Part shown: piece by piece, positions 17,666 to 26,010 of the stretch
Layout: each line of letters starts with the position of its first letter
Numbering within the stretch: position 1 is the first letter of the stretch
Origin: CBDANO01 sp965197665
GTDB lineage: Bacteria; Chloroflexota; Dehalococcoidia; Lucifugimonadales; UBA3495
Assembly: GCA_965197665.1 (NCBI GenBank)
Contig: CBDANO010000003.1
Coordinates: 124,001 to 188,000, forward strand
DNA length: 64,000 bases
Direction: 5' to 3'
Translations under genes and position numbers: made by a program
Notes under the pieces: model-generated
The model's database searches: none
Seen by the model: only the letters and a program-made list of their open reading frames with translations
Told to the model about the DNA's origin: nothing

Positions 17666-17819
17666 AACCGGTTGCGAGACCCCTGGGAACGAGACTTCTT
17701 GTGAGAGCGCCTGCCGTAGCCGGTTGATACTTCCTGGAACGAGATTTCTTCTGAGAACGCCTGCCGTAACCGGTTTTGAGACTTCCTGGAACGAGATTTC
17801 TTGTGGGAGCGCCTGCCGG
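17666..17819. repeat. Three tandem copies of a 50-52 bp unit
   Basis: Units at 17666-17717, 17718-17767 and 17768-17819 each begin with AACCGGTT (or AGCCGGTT) and end with GCGCCTGCCG. They lie just downstream of the PAC2 gene stop on the minus strand. Not a CRISPR array: there are no unique spacers. Confidence 0.85.
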
Positions 17820-17852
17820 AATAGCTTGGAGGGCTGCCGGAGGAAGGCGGCC

Positions 17853-18761
17853 CTAATTCTCGGGGTCCGAGTCCAAGCGCTCCCCCAACTCCGAGAGGAA
17901 CCGCTCGATTTCAGGGGATAGGGTGGCGGTTGGGACGGACTCTTCGGCGCTAACTTCTTCGGAGTCCATTTGAGCGTCGTAGTAGGCTTCCATTTGTCGA
18001 ATAAGGTCTTTGAGTTCCGAATTCTGCTCCAGGGTGGCGCTAAGCTCACGGTACTGGCGCTGCCCGCGGCGGGTTGGGGCGAGGTCAAGGGGTATGGAGT
18101 CATAGACCGACGAGAGGACCTCGATCATCCGGGAAGCGCCGGCGTAGTCTTCCTCCAACTGGACGTATTGAGGAAGATGAACCATGAAGTTGATGTTCTC
18201 GATTTCCGACTTGTCGATACCCTCGGAAAGGAGGTTCATGATGGTGGTGGGCCCCTGGTAGGTGCTGCGGCGGACCTTGAAGTGGGGGACTTCCCGGTTC
18301 TGGGGGACATCGCCGAGGCTTCCGGTGACCAGCAACGGCCTGGTGTGGGGGACGGCGTCGTACATGGCGCCGATGCGGCAGTACCGTTTGACTCCGAAGT
18401 ACTTCACCAGCTCCAACAGGGAGTCGGTATAGTCTTCGCCGTTGGAATGGGGTTCCAGGAGATGGAAGAACAGGTAGTCGGGGCCGTTTTCGGTGGTGGC
18501 GTAGCGGATGATGCTGTTGGGGATCTTGACTTCCCGTTCACCCTTGGTCAGCCGCATGGTTGGGCGGTAGCGAGTGAAATCGAAGAAGGCGCCGGGGCGG
18601 ACGAGCTTTCCCAACTCCTTGGACCCCAGGAAACGTTCGAGGCGGTTTAGGGTCAAAGTGCCGACGCTACCCACGTCAACCCAAGGCCGGACCATAGCGA
18701 AAGCGTGGGGATCACGGAGTTGGGGCAGAGGTTCGTGTATCTCGAACGCTCCGATTCTCAT
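17853..18761 (-). CDS. PAC2 family protein (proteasome assembly chaperone-like)
   Basis: 302-residue protein of the PAC2/DUF75 family: N-terminal half with the phosphorylase-like fold (start MRIGAFEIHEPLPQL; P-Y-L-F-F-H-L-L-E-P-like stretch near residue 93; T-G-S-L-G-D near 148), C-terminal half with an acidic, helix-rich tail. In actinobacteria and archaea relatives associate with proteasome-like systems or with glycosyltransferases; the role here is unknown. The gene follows the LLM oxidoreductase on the minus strand, with three 26-bp tandem repeats in the gap between them. Confidence 0.8.
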   Translation of the reverse strand: MRIGAFEIHEPLPQLRDPHAFAMVRPWVDVGSVGTLTLNRLERFLGSKELGKLVRPGAFFDFTRYRPTMRLTKGEREVKIPNSIIRYATTENGPDYLFFHLLEPHSNGEDYTDSLLELVKYFGVKRYCRIGAMYDAVPHTRPLLVTGSLGDVPQNREVPHFKVRRSTYQGPTTIMNLLSEGIDKSEIENINFMVHLPQYVQLEEDYAGASRMIEVLSSVYDSIPLDLAPTRRGQRQYRELSATLEQNSELKDLIRQMEAYYDAQMDSEEVSAEESVPTATLSPEIERFLSELGERLDSDPEN

Positions 18762-18789
18762 GGCCCCATGTTGCCAGAAATATTATGGG

Positions 18790-18867
18790 AATTCAACCCT
18801 CGGGTTGACGGGGGGAATTCAACCCTGGGGTTGACGGGGGGAATTCAACCCTGGGGTTGACGGGGGG
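18790..18867. repeat. Three tandem 26-bp hairpin units
   Basis: Units at 18790-18815, 18816-18841 and 18842-18867 follow AATTCAACCCTNGGGTTGAC + G-run. Each has the palindrome TCAACCC-TNG-GGTTGA. They sit directly upstream of the PAC2 start on the minus strand and may act on transcript stability or translation. Confidence 0.9.
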
Positions 18868-18905
18868 TGCGCCCCTAAGATTCCGCGGACCGTGTTGGGG
18901 GGCGC

Positions 18906-19913
18906 CTAGATGTATGGTATGACTCGTTCGCCGAACAGACCGATTGCTTTCATGATCTCTTGGTGGGGCGGCCCTCCCGAGTGAGCATGACGCAAGCGGA
19001 GTAGGCAATAGTCGGTGCCGGTGGCCTGTTGCCATCGATGGAACTCCGAGACGCACTCCTCGGGCTCGCCCAGGATGAGGCGGTCCTTTGCTACTCGTTC
19101 CAGGGTAAGCTCGGCTTCGGATGCCACGCCCCGGAAATCAGGCAAACCGGCCTTCCAGTAGTACTTGTAGGCCTCCATGACCTCCGGCCCGTAGGTTCTT
19201 TCGGCTTCGCCTCGAGAGGCCGCTACCCAGGCGTCCCGCATCAGGGCTACTCGCGGCTCCCGGCCGGCTTCCCGGGCGGCTTCCCGGTAGGCATCGGCCA
19301 GGGCTGAAGTTTCCGCGATGTTGGTGCTTGGGGTGGACACGAAGCCGTCGGCCAACCTGCCGGCCCGGCGGGCGCCGGGCATGACGCTGGTGCCGATCCA
19401 CAGGGGAGGCGCGGGCTTTTGAATCGGCACGGGGCGCACCCGCACGTCGTCGAGACGATAGTGGGCGCCGTCGAAGGAGAAGGTGTCCCCGGTCCAACAC
19501 CGGCGGATGATTTCCACCCCTTCCTCCAACCGGCCGACCCGCTCGTGGATGGGGACGTCGAAGGCTCGAAAGTCGGCGGGTTGGTAGCCCAGACCCACTC
19601 CTAGGGTGACTCTTCCCTTGGACACTATGTCCAGGGTGGTGACGTCCTCGGCGACCCTTACCGGATGGTGGAGGGGCAGGAGAATGACTGAAGTGCCGAC
19701 TCTCAGCTTGCTGGTCCGGGCGGCGACGGCGGTAGCCAGGACCAGGGGTGAGGGCAGGAACCCGTCTTTGTCTTGGTGGTGCTCACCGAAGAAGCAAGAA
19801 TCGAAACCGGCCTCTTCGGCCAACCTGGCCTCAGCAATAACTTCGTCGACGCACCGGTCCAGGTTGTCCCCCCGGGGCGGGCTGGCAATGGAGCTATAGA
19901 TACCCAGTTTCAT
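18906..19913 (-). CDS. LLM class flavin-dependent (F420-type) oxidoreductase
   Basis: 335-residue luciferase-like monooxygenase fold, (beta/alpha)8 barrel. The N-terminus MKLGIYSS, F-F-G-E-H-H near residue 42, R-V-G-T-S-V-I-L-L-P-L-H-H-P near residue 72 and L-G-V-G-L-G-Y near 106 are typical of bacterial LLM enzymes that use F420 or FMN. Substrate cannot be told. It lies between a coiled-coil protein and PAC2 on the minus strand, with about 90 bp to the first and 144 bp to the second. Confidence 0.9.
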   Translation of the reverse strand: MKLGIYSSIASPPRGDNLDRCVDEVIAEARLAEEAGFDSCFFGEHHQDKDGFLPSPLVLATAVAARTSKLRVGTSVILLPLHHPVRVAEDVTTLDIVSKGRVTLGVGLGYQPADFRAFDVPIHERVGRLEEGVEIIRRCWTGDTFSFDGAHYRLDDVRVRPVPIQKPAPPLWIGTSVMPGARRAGRLADGFVSTPSTNIAETSALADAYREAAREAGREPRVALMRDAWVAASRGEAERTYGPEVMEAYKYYWKAGLPDFRGVASEAELTLERVAKDRLILGEPEECVSEFHRWQQATGTDYCLLRLRHAHSGGPPHQEIMKAIGLFGERVIPYI

Positions 19914-20003
19914 GGGCCTTCTCCCGGGCCTTGTCGTAGGATCATGGGGAGGTTGGAGCAGCTGAGACGGCTCAAATTGGGAGACCCTGGGCGGGCGGCG
20001 GGC

Positions 20004-20597
20004 TTACGCCGATTTCTTCTTGGAAGCCCCCGGCATGTCCGCGGGTGTGACGCGCTCCATCACGAAGTTGGCGACATCCCGATACATGGGGTCGTCCAGA
20101 TTGCAGCCGTGGAGAATGCCGAACTCGGGGCTCAATTCTTCCAACATCTTTTTGACCCGGGGATTTCCATGGCGGCCCGCCAAGACGTAGGCGATGCCCT
20201 TAGTATCACGATCCATGGACTCTTCCCGTGCTTCCGCATTCTCCACCTCGATGTCGTAATCGAGGCGGTCGGCGGCGACGAGAGACTCCATGGCTTCCTG
20301 GCGGCGGGCTTCTATGTCCCGGAGGGCAACGTAAAGCTCGTGAACGGCTCTGGCGGCGTTGCCCAGCAACTCGGACACGCGGGCCTGCTTGTTGACGGCG
20401 GACTCGATGGCTTGTTTGGCTTGGTTGACGGACGCTTCCCTGGTCCGCCAGCGTTCCGACTGCCGCTGGGCTATGGCGGCCTCGACGCGGAGTTGGGGGG
20501 CCTCCGAGGCCAAGGGTTGGAGCCTGGTTACCTCCGACTCGGCCTGCTCGGCAACTCTCAGCCGATCTTCAAGGTTGGCATCGACTTGGTTCAACAT
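20004..20597 (-). CDS. Hypothetical coiled-coil protein
   Basis: 197 residues, not assigned to a family. The first 125 residues are strongly helical with heptad-like spacing and many Ala, Glu, Arg and Gln; the last 70 form a small domain and end in a Lys-rich tail. ATG at 20597 follows AGGAGGAGAACC, a strong ribosome binding site. Being first in a minus-strand row with the LLM oxidoreductase and PAC2 protein, it may be cotranscribed with them. Confidence 0.8.
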   Translation of the reverse strand: MLNQVDANLEDRLRVAEQAESEVTRLQPLASEAPQLRVEAAIAQRQSERWRTREASVNQAKQAIESAVNKQARVSELLGNAARAVHELYVALRDIEARRQEAMESLVAADRLDYDIEVENAEAREESMDRDTKGIAYVLAGRHGNPRVKKMLEELSPEFGILHGCNLDDPMYRDVANFVMERVTPADMPGASKKKSA

Positions 20598-20912
20598 GGT
20601 TCTCCTCCTGTTCGGTAGTGATCAAGCAGTCGATTTGGCGTTTAGCTTCTCGGAGCGCCGGGCGGGCGCCCAACTGAATGCCGGGGCCGGTTATCTTGGG
20701 TCCCCGGGTCTTGGCCTGCTGGTGTGCCAATATACTAAATCGGCCAAGAAGTTGTATTCGTGCGGCGGCAACGAGTTTCGGCGAATTCGCCGGTCAGCCC
20801 TCCGGGCGGGAGCCGGTTTTCGTTTCGGGGGCGTTGTCCTTCTTTGGCAGCCGGGAAAGAGGTACTCCACTTCGCAGGGACCTGGGGCGCCGGGCCGGGA
20901 GTTTGAGTTGCC
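20598..20912. other. Divergent intergenic stretch, nothing further recognised
   Basis: The 315 bp between the coiled-coil gene (minus) and the small frame at 20913 (plus) contain short GC palindromes such as CCGGGCGGGCG but no supported gene or clear promoter hexamers. Confidence 0.5.
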
Positions 20913-21065
20913 TTGACCCTGCTGGGGAAATTTACTAGACTCGCAAAGGCGTCGCCGCTTGGGGCGGAGTACCGGCGGTTGTACTGGCGGGACACCCATT
21001 GGACGGGCATGAGGCGGCAGCTGGACCAAGTCCGGCAAGAAGTGTATAGCCGAGGAGGGGGATGA
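20913..21065 (+). CDS. Candidate small basic protein coupled to the deacetylase gene
   Basis: A 50-codon frame from TTG 20913 (stop in frame at 20904). The product is hydrophilic and basic with many aromatic residues (AEYRRLYWRDTHWTGM). Its TGA stop overlaps the ATG of the next gene (ATGA), a pattern of translational coupling. No family recognised and no ribosome binding site seen, so it is a candidate only. Confidence 0.4.
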   Translation: MTLLGKFTRLAKASPLGAEYRRLYWRDTHWTGMRRQLDQVRQEVYSRGGG

Positions 21066-22189
21066 TGCGGCGGGCGGCTTTCATATACGACGACGCGCTG
21101 TCGCGCCACGAGTTGCGCAGCGACCACCCGATGCGCCCGGTGCGGCTCCGGTATACTTATGACCTGCTGCAATCATACGGGGCTTTCGACGGAGCAACCT
21201 CGAAGCTGCTTCCGCCCCGGCGGGCTACCGAAGAGGAGATAAAGTGGTTTCACAGCGAGGAGTACGTGTCGGCGGTGCGCGGCTTCAGCCTGGGCCTAAG
21301 CGGGTATGACCCGCGGCGCTTCAACTTTGCGGGACAAGGGGATAACCCCGTCTACCCGGGAATGTACGACGCGGCGCTGCTGAGCACGGGGGCCTCCCTG
21401 GCGGCTGCGGAGCTGCTGGCGAACCGGGAGGTGGACGCGGCCTTCAGCATTTCCGGTGGACTGCATCACGCGGCGGTGGGCCACGCATCAGGGTTTTGCG
21501 TTTTCAATGATCCGGCGATCGTCATCAAATACTTGCTGGCCCTTGGGCTGAGAGTAGCTTACGTGGACATCGACGCTCACCACGGCGACGGTGTCCAAGA
21601 CGCTTTCTACGACGACGACCGGGTCCTGACCATCTCGGTGCACGAGTCGGGGCGGTTCCTGTTTCCGGGGACGGGCTTCGTCGGCGAGTTGGGAGCGGGC
21701 AAAGGCGCGGGCTATTCGGTGAATTTGCCGTTGTACCCCTACACCGACGACGAAATCTACTTGGAGACCTTCCACGACGTGGTCCCCCCGTTGTTGCGGG
21801 CCTTCGCCCCGGATGTTCTGGTAACCCAGTTGGGTATCGATAGCTACCACAGCGACCCCTTGACCCACCTTCAGGTGACTACCCGGGGGTACGTGGACGC
21901 AGTGGAAGAGCTATCCCGCATGGATATCCCGTGGCTGGCGTTGGGAGGGGGCGGATACGACCTTACGGCGGTGGCGCGGGCTTGGACTCTGGCCTATGGC
22001 GTGATGCTGGGCACGGAATGGCCGGACCGGGTGCCGGAGCCTTTCGCGGGGCAGCACGGTGTGGACCAGTTGCGGGACACGGAGACTCCTCGGGTGCCTG
22101 CCGACGTCCGCAGTGAGGCGCGCCGCTATGCCGAGGAAAGCGCGGCGGAGTTGAAGGAGAAAGTGTTCCCGGTGCACGGGTTGGGTTGA
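21062..22189 (+). CDS. AcuC-like deacetylase of the histone deacetylase family
   Basis: 375-residue zinc-dependent deacetylase. The catalytic His pair is in GGLHHA near residue 132; zinc ligands are Asp and His in VDIDAHHGDG near 173 and the Asp in QLGIDSYHSD near 260; G-G-G-G-Y-D near 297 carries the catalytic Tyr. Bacterial relatives remove acetyl groups from acetyl-CoA synthetase or from polyamines. GAGGAGGGG precedes the ATG at 21062. Natural substrate not indicated by the neighbours. Confidence 0.92.
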   Translation: MMRRAAFIYDDALSRHELRSDHPMRPVRLRYTYDLLQSYGAFDGATSKLLPPRRATEEEIKWFHSEEYVSAVRGFSLGLSGYDPRRFNFAGQGDNPVYPGMYDAALLSTGASLAAAELLANREVDAAFSISGGLHHAAVGHASGFCVFNDPAIVIKYLLALGLRVAYVDIDAHHGDGVQDAFYDDDRVLTISVHESGRFLFPGTGFVGELGAGKGAGYSVNLPLYPYTDDEIYLETFHDVVPPLLRAFAPDVLVTQLGIDSYHSDPLTHLQVTTRGYVDAVEELSRMDIPWLALGGGGYDLTAVARAWTLAYGVMLGTEWPDRVPEPFAGQHGVDQLRDTETPRVPADVRSEARRYAEESAAELKEKVFPVHGLG

Positions 22190-22213
22190 TTTGTATTGAG
22201 GGCGGGGGGGCTG

Positions 22214-22510
22214 CTAGTTTACTTGGTGCTCCTTGCGCAGGATCTCTTTGGCGGCGTCGCCGATGTTGGCTTCGATGCTATCTCGCAGGGTGGAATAGAT
22301 AGCTTTGTTGATGCCGGCCATCTTCCAGCTTTCAAAGTCCGGGTCGGTCTGGTAGCTGTTTTTCGTAGCTATCAGCCGTTGCAGCAGACTGAGGCAGTGG
22401 TATTGAAGGGGAGTCAGCGGTTGGTCGATGCCTTCAATTAACCCAGTGTTGACCCCAGTGTTTTCGTCTCTGGCTACCTCTTGGTCGGTCCCTTCTTGCG
22501 GTGAGCTCAT
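22214..22510 (-). CDS. Hypothetical 98-residue protein
   Basis: Not recognised. The first 30 residues are acidic and likely disordered; the rest is a predicted helical domain (PLTPLQYHCLSLLQRL, then a charged C-terminal helix ending KEHQVN). ATG at 22510. It converges with the deacetylase gene and lies downstream of dnaK on the same strand, separated by a short tandem repeat. Confidence 0.65.
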   Translation of the reverse strand: MSSPQEGTDQEVARDENTGVNTGLIEGIDQPLTPLQYHCLSLLQRLIATKNSYQTDPDFESWKMAGINKAIYSTLRDSIEANIGDAAKEILRKEHQVN

Positions 22511-22550
22511 TACGTCTCCAACTGCTTTAACCTTGGAGTATATCTATCCT

Positions 22551-22595
22551 GGGAGGGTCCGTCCGGGGAGGGTCCGTCCGGGGAGGGTCCGTCCG
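22551..22595. repeat. Three perfect tandem 15-bp units
   Basis: GGGAGGGTCCGTCCG occurs three times without change at 22551-22565, 22566-22580 and 22581-22595, between dnaK and the 98-residue hypothetical gene. Confidence 0.95.
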
Positions 22596-22677
22596 GCCCT
22601 ATGACGGAGGTTTCTGCGGTTGTAGGATTATTGTAACAGACGGAAGCCGGTGGCCGTAATAGGAAAAGGCCAGTGTT

Positions 22678-24579
22678 TTATACTTCACGAAACTCGCCTT
22701 CCACAGTGGTGTCGCCGTCGGGCCGGTTCTCGGCCGAGGGGCCGCCGGCCTGAGGTTGGCCGGGGCCGCCGGCCTGGTTGTAAACCGCTTGGCCCAAACG
22801 CTGCAAGGAGTTGTTGAGGTCGGTCATGGACGCCTGCATCTCGGCCAAGTTATTGGCAGCGATGGCGGTTTTCAGGGCGGCGACCTTACTCTCCACCTCT
22901 TCTCGCAACTCTTGGGGGACTGCGTCTTTGTTGTCTTCCAGGGTCTTTTCGGTGCTGTAGACCAGGGAGTCGGCTTGGTTGCGGGTCTCCACCTCGGCGC
23001 GTCTGCGCTGGTCTTCCGCCTCGTGGGCTTTGGCCTCTTCCACCATGCGTTCGATTTCGTCCCTGGCCAGCCCGGAGCCCGATTGAATTACTATTTTTTG
23101 CTCTTTACCGGTGCCCTTGTCTTTGGCGGACACGGAAAGGATGCCGTCGCGGTTGATATCGAATTTAACTTCGATCTGAGGGACTCCCCGGGGGGCGGGC
23201 AGGATGCCGTCGAGCATGAAGCGGCCAATGGACTTGTTGTCGGCCGCCATGGGCCTCTCGCCTTGGAGGACGTGGATATCGACGCTGGTCTGGCCCTCGG
23301 CGGCCGTGGTGAACACCTCGGTCTTTTCGGTGGGGATAGCGGTGTTCCTGCCGATCAGGGTGGTGAGCACGCCGCCGAGGGTCTCGAGGCCGAGGGTAAG
23401 GGGAGTTACGTCGACCAAGACGATGTCATCCACGTCGCCGGCCAAGACGCCGGCCTGAATGGCGGCGCCCAAGGCCACGGCTTCATCGGGGTTGACGTTG
23501 CGGCTGGGCTCTTTGCCGAAAAGCTCTTTCACTTTATCTTGCACCGCGGGCATGCGGGTCATGCCGCCGACCAAGATAACGTCGTCGATGGCGTCAGGGT
23601 TCACGCCGGCGTCGGCCAAGGCTTGGCGGCAGGGTCCGGCGGTACGGTTTATCAGGCCGGCAACAAGCTGCTCCAGCCGGGCCCGGCTCAAGGCCTTTAC
23701 CAGGTGTTGGGGGCCGCTGGCGTCGGCGGTAATGAAAGGGAGGTTGATTTCGGTTTCCATCACGCTGGAAAGCTCCACCTTTGCCCGCTCGGCGGCGTCC
23801 CGGAGCCGTTGCAGGGCCATGCGGTCCTTGGTGAGGTCGATACCCGTTTCCTGTCTGAACTCTTGGATCAACCAGTCCAATACCGCTTGATCGAAGTCGT
23901 CGCCCCCGAGATAAGTGTCTCCATTGGTGGACTTGACCTCGAAAACGCCGTCGCCCATTTCGAGGATAGTAATGTCGAAGGTACCGCCGCCCAAGTCGAA
24001 TACGGCGACGGTGGCGTCCCTCTTGGTCTTGTCCAGCCCGTAAGCCAGGGAGCAAGCGGTGGGTTCGTTGATGATGCGCAGCACTTCCATGCCGGCGATG
24101 GTGCCCGCGTCCTTGGTGGCTTGGCGTTGAGAGTCGTTGAAGTAGGCGGGAACGGTAATGACGGCTTGAGTAATCTTGCCGCCCAGCTTGGCTTCGGCGT
24201 CCTGCTTGATCTTTTGAAGAACGAAAGATGATATTTGGGGCGGGGCGTAGCTCTCGCCGCCCATTTCGACGTAGGCGTCGCCGTCTTTGCCCTGTACGAT
24301 CTTGTAGGGCAGCTTTGGGAGAGCGCCCCGGATCTCGGGGTCTTCGAATTTCCGGCCCATCAGCCTTTTGACGGAAAACAGGGTGTTTTCCGGGTTGGTG
24401 ACCGCTTGGCGCTTGGCGACCTGCCCCACGTACCTTTCACCGGACTTGGTATTGACCGCCACCACCGACGGGGTCAAGCGGCCGCCTTCGGCGTTCTCGA
24501 CGATAGTTGGTTCTCCGGCGTCGATTACGGCAGCTACGGAGTTAGTCGTTCCTAGATCGATGCCCAGGACTTTGGCCAT
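22678..24579 (-). CDS. dnaK: Molecular chaperone DnaK (Hsp70)
   Basis: 633-residue Hsp70. The N-terminal ATPase domain starts AKVLGIDLGTTNSVAAVIDA and carries V-I-T-V-P-A-Y-F-N-D and F-D-L-G-G-G-T-F-D; the substrate-binding domain and a helical lid with a Gly/Gln/Pro-rich tail follow, ending in acidic residues. It is the third gene of a minus-strand operon after the MerR-type regulator and grpE; 41 bp separate it from grpE. No dnaJ is present nearby. Confidence 0.98.
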   Translation of the reverse strand: MAKVLGIDLGTTNSVAAVIDAGEPTIVENAEGGRLTPSVVAVNTKSGERYVGQVAKRQAVTNPENTLFSVKRLMGRKFEDPEIRGALPKLPYKIVQGKDGDAYVEMGGESYAPPQISSFVLQKIKQDAEAKLGGKITQAVITVPAYFNDSQRQATKDAGTIAGMEVLRIINEPTACSLAYGLDKTKRDATVAVFDLGGGTFDITILEMGDGVFEVKSTNGDTYLGGDDFDQAVLDWLIQEFRQETGIDLTKDRMALQRLRDAAERAKVELSSVMETEINLPFITADASGPQHLVKALSRARLEQLVAGLINRTAGPCRQALADAGVNPDAIDDVILVGGMTRMPAVQDKVKELFGKEPSRNVNPDEAVALGAAIQAGVLAGDVDDIVLVDVTPLTLGLETLGGVLTTLIGRNTAIPTEKTEVFTTAAEGQTSVDIHVLQGERPMAADNKSIGRFMLDGILPAPRGVPQIEVKFDINRDGILSVSAKDKGTGKEQKIVIQSGSGLARDEIERMVEEAKAHEAEDQRRRAEVETRNQADSLVYSTEKTLEDNKDAVPQELREEVESKVAALKTAIAANNLAEMQASMTDLNNSLQRLGQAVYNQAGGPGQPQAGGPSAENRPDGDTTVEGEFREV

Positions 24580-24620
24580 GTCGCTTACTCCTTTGGTTCG
24601 CTGGATGCTTCGCTAGATGG

Positions 24621-25193
24621 TTAGTTAGATTCTGGGGGATGGCCGGCGCCTTCGGGTTCTCGGGCCACGATGACTTGGGCCGGTTGAATTATCCGGTCAT
24701 GGAGCCGGTAGCCGGGGCGGACCGCTTCGGCGACGTACCCGGGGATGTGTTGGGCGGTTTCCACTGTTCCCAGCGCCTCGTGCTCCATGGGATTGAAGGC
24801 GGCGCCAACGGTTTCGATTTGGGTGACGCCCTCGGATTCGAGGAGGTTGGACAGTTTCCGCTGGATTAGCTTGACCCCTTCCAACCAAGAATTGTTGGCG
24901 GCGCCTTCTTCGGCGTGGGCTACCGCTAGGTCCAGTTCCTCGGCGACGGGGAGCAGCTTGGTGATGAGCTTGGTGTTGGAGTATTTTCCCAACTCGATGC
25001 GCTCTTCGTCGACGCGACGTCGATAGTTGACCAATTCGGCTTGGGCGCGCTGAGCGGCGTCCAAGCGCTGGCTGGTCTCGCGGCGGGACTCTTCCAGCTC
25101 GCCGTGGAGGGCCGCCAACTGCTCATCCAGGGGCAAGTCGGTGAAGGAGTTTTGGGCCGGCGGCTCGTGAATTTCGTTGGGTTCCGTCGTCAT
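24621..25193 (-). CDS. grpE: Nucleotide exchange factor GrpE
   Basis: 190-residue GrpE: acidic N-terminal tail, long helix from about residue 25 to 75, and the C-terminal beta domain with N-P-M-E-H-E-A-L near residue 130 and R-P-G-Y-R-L-H-D-R-I-I-Q-P-A-Q-V near 158, the conserved family signature. It releases ADP from DnaK. Located between the MerR-type regulator (41 bp upstream) and dnaK. Confidence 0.96.
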   Translation of the reverse strand: MTTEPNEIHEPPAQNSFTDLPLDEQLAALHGELEESRRETSQRLDAAQRAQAELVNYRRRVDEERIELGKYSNTKLITKLLPVAEELDLAVAHAEEGAANNSWLEGVKLIQRKLSNLLESEGVTQIETVGAAFNPMEHEALGTVETAQHIPGYVAEAVRPGYRLHDRIIQPAQVIVAREPEGAGHPPESN

Positions 25194-25234
25194 GCCACAA
25201 TCCCTGCGCTAAGAATCGGCCGGAAGGCCTTGGG

Positions 25235-25735
25235 CTAGTCTTCCACGGGGAGATTCAGGCTATGGAATACTCTCCCGATCTCCTGCTTGATGGCGGCCTC
25301 GCTTTGGCCGTCCTCCGCCAGGTCGAGCAAACGGCGCTTCAAGTCGAGAAGGTTCTCGACCGCCGCTAGGGCGAACTCCACTCCGGCCAAGTTGAGTCCC
25401 ATGTTACCCAGGTGACGGATCAATCTGACCTTTCGGATGTCCTCCCGGGAGTACAGGCGCAACATGCCCATGGTGCGGCCTGGGCTGATCAGGCCGAGGC
25501 GTTCGTACTTGCGCAACGTCTGGGGGTGCATGTCCAAGATGCGAGCGGCTACGCTGATAATGTAGACGCCCTCCAGCTCGAGGGTTTGTTCTTGGGCGAC
25601 GCCGGTCCGGTCTTCAAGCCCCGGCGGTTTGGCGGTTTCGGTCCGGGCCAGCACGGCGCGGGCGGGCCTCGCCGGGGGCGGCTGGGAGGGAACTCCGGCC
25701 CTCTGCCCCACTTTGGAACTATCGCGTTGGTACAT
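25235..25735 (-). CDS. hspR: MerR-family regulator of the heat-shock operon (HspR-like)
   Basis: The start is placed at ATG 25735 with GGAG upstream, because the longer open frame begins inside the -35 box of the promoter at 25794-25822. The 166-residue product has a Pro/Arg-rich N-terminal tail of about 55 residues, then a MerR winged helix (I-S-V-A-A-R-I-L-D-M-H-P-Q-T-L-R-K-Y-E-R at about 60-79), and a coiled-coil. As first gene of a regulator-grpE-dnaK operon it is probably the HspR-type repressor of heat-shock genes. A short palindrome, TGACAGCGTCA, at 25781-25791, near the transcription start, could be its operator. Confidence 0.8.
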   Translation of the reverse strand: MYQRDSSKVGQRAGVPSQPPPARPARAVLARTETAKPPGLEDRTGVAQEQTLELEGVYIISVAARILDMHPQTLRKYERLGLISPGRTMGMLRLYSREDIRKVRLIRHLGNMGLNLAGVEFALAAVENLLDLKRRLLDLAEDGQSEAAIKQEIGRVFHSLNLPVED

Positions 25736-25793
25736 TCGGCGTCTCCGCACCGGGCGTTTGTGCTGCCGGGAGTGTTGATCTGACAGCGTCAAT

Positions 25794-25822
25794 ATGATAG
25801 AGGTTGATACGGTGCGTGTCAA
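25794..25822 (-). promoter_or_regulatory. Promoter of the hspR-grpE-dnaK operon
   Basis: On the minus strand TTGACA (25817-25822) and TATCAT (25794-25799) are 17 bp apart, close to the sigma-70 consensus. Transcription would start near 25787, about 50 bp before the ATG. Confidence 0.75.
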
Positions 25823-25854
25823 GTCCTGTGTAACAGTTGGAGTAATACCCTAAA

Positions 25855-25883
25855 TTGACACGTCGTGAGCTCCAAGCTATGAT
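25855..25883 (+). promoter_or_regulatory. Divergent promoter of the molybdopterin oxidoreductase gene
   Basis: TTGACA at 25855-25860 and TATGAT at 25878-25883, 17 bp apart. Together with the opposite promoter it forms the inverted pair CGTGTCAA (25815-25822) and TTGACACG (25855-25862), so both -35 boxes lie in one palindromic arrangement. Confidence 0.75.
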
Positions 25884-25889
25884 TTCTTC

Positions 25890-25933
25890 GGAAAACAGCA
25901 TTATCATCCTTTCGGGCGCCGGTCTCAACCGGC
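25890..25933. repeat. Dispersed palindromic repeat in the leader of the oxidoreductase gene
   Basis: The 44-bp stretch ending in GCCGGTCTCAACCGGC (25918-25933) recurs in reverse orientation at 61351-61394 with the same 16-bp palindrome and a similar flank (GAAAA, CATT, TCATCCT). It lies in the 127-nt untranslated leader. Confidence 0.7.
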
Positions 25934-26010
25934 AGGGGGGGACTGTTATCTACTACCGCCGGCGGCGTGGTTGCTTGCCCGGCGGTTCAGTTTGTGAGGG
26001 GAGGCGGCAT

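Larger units (their letters stand above)
17158..17852. other. 695-bp non-coding stretch rich in repeats
   Basis: No convincing gene is seen. The base composition is lower in GC than the neighbours. It holds an imperfect 22-bp inverted repeat and three tandem copies of a roughly 51-bp unit (listed separately). A frame of 118 codons at 17254-17610 lacks any recognisable protein pattern. Confidence 0.6.

Noticed and set aside
17666..17819. CRISPR array
   Set aside because: The copies are directly adjacent with no unique spacers and differ from each other; no cas genes are present.
18790..18867. CRISPR array
   Set aside because: Period 26 bp with no spacer sequence; a simple tandem repeat.
20735..21172. 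145-codon minus-strand frame
   Set aside because: Overlaps the deacetylase start and has no family pattern or ribosome binding site.
22756..24231. 491-codon plus-strand frame opposite dnaK
   Set aside because: It is the antisense shadow of the well-conserved dnaK gene, a common result of GC-rich codon use.
25235..25822. Longer HspR-like protein starting at 25822
   Set aside because: That start lies in the -35 box of the gene's own promoter, upstream of the predicted transcript.
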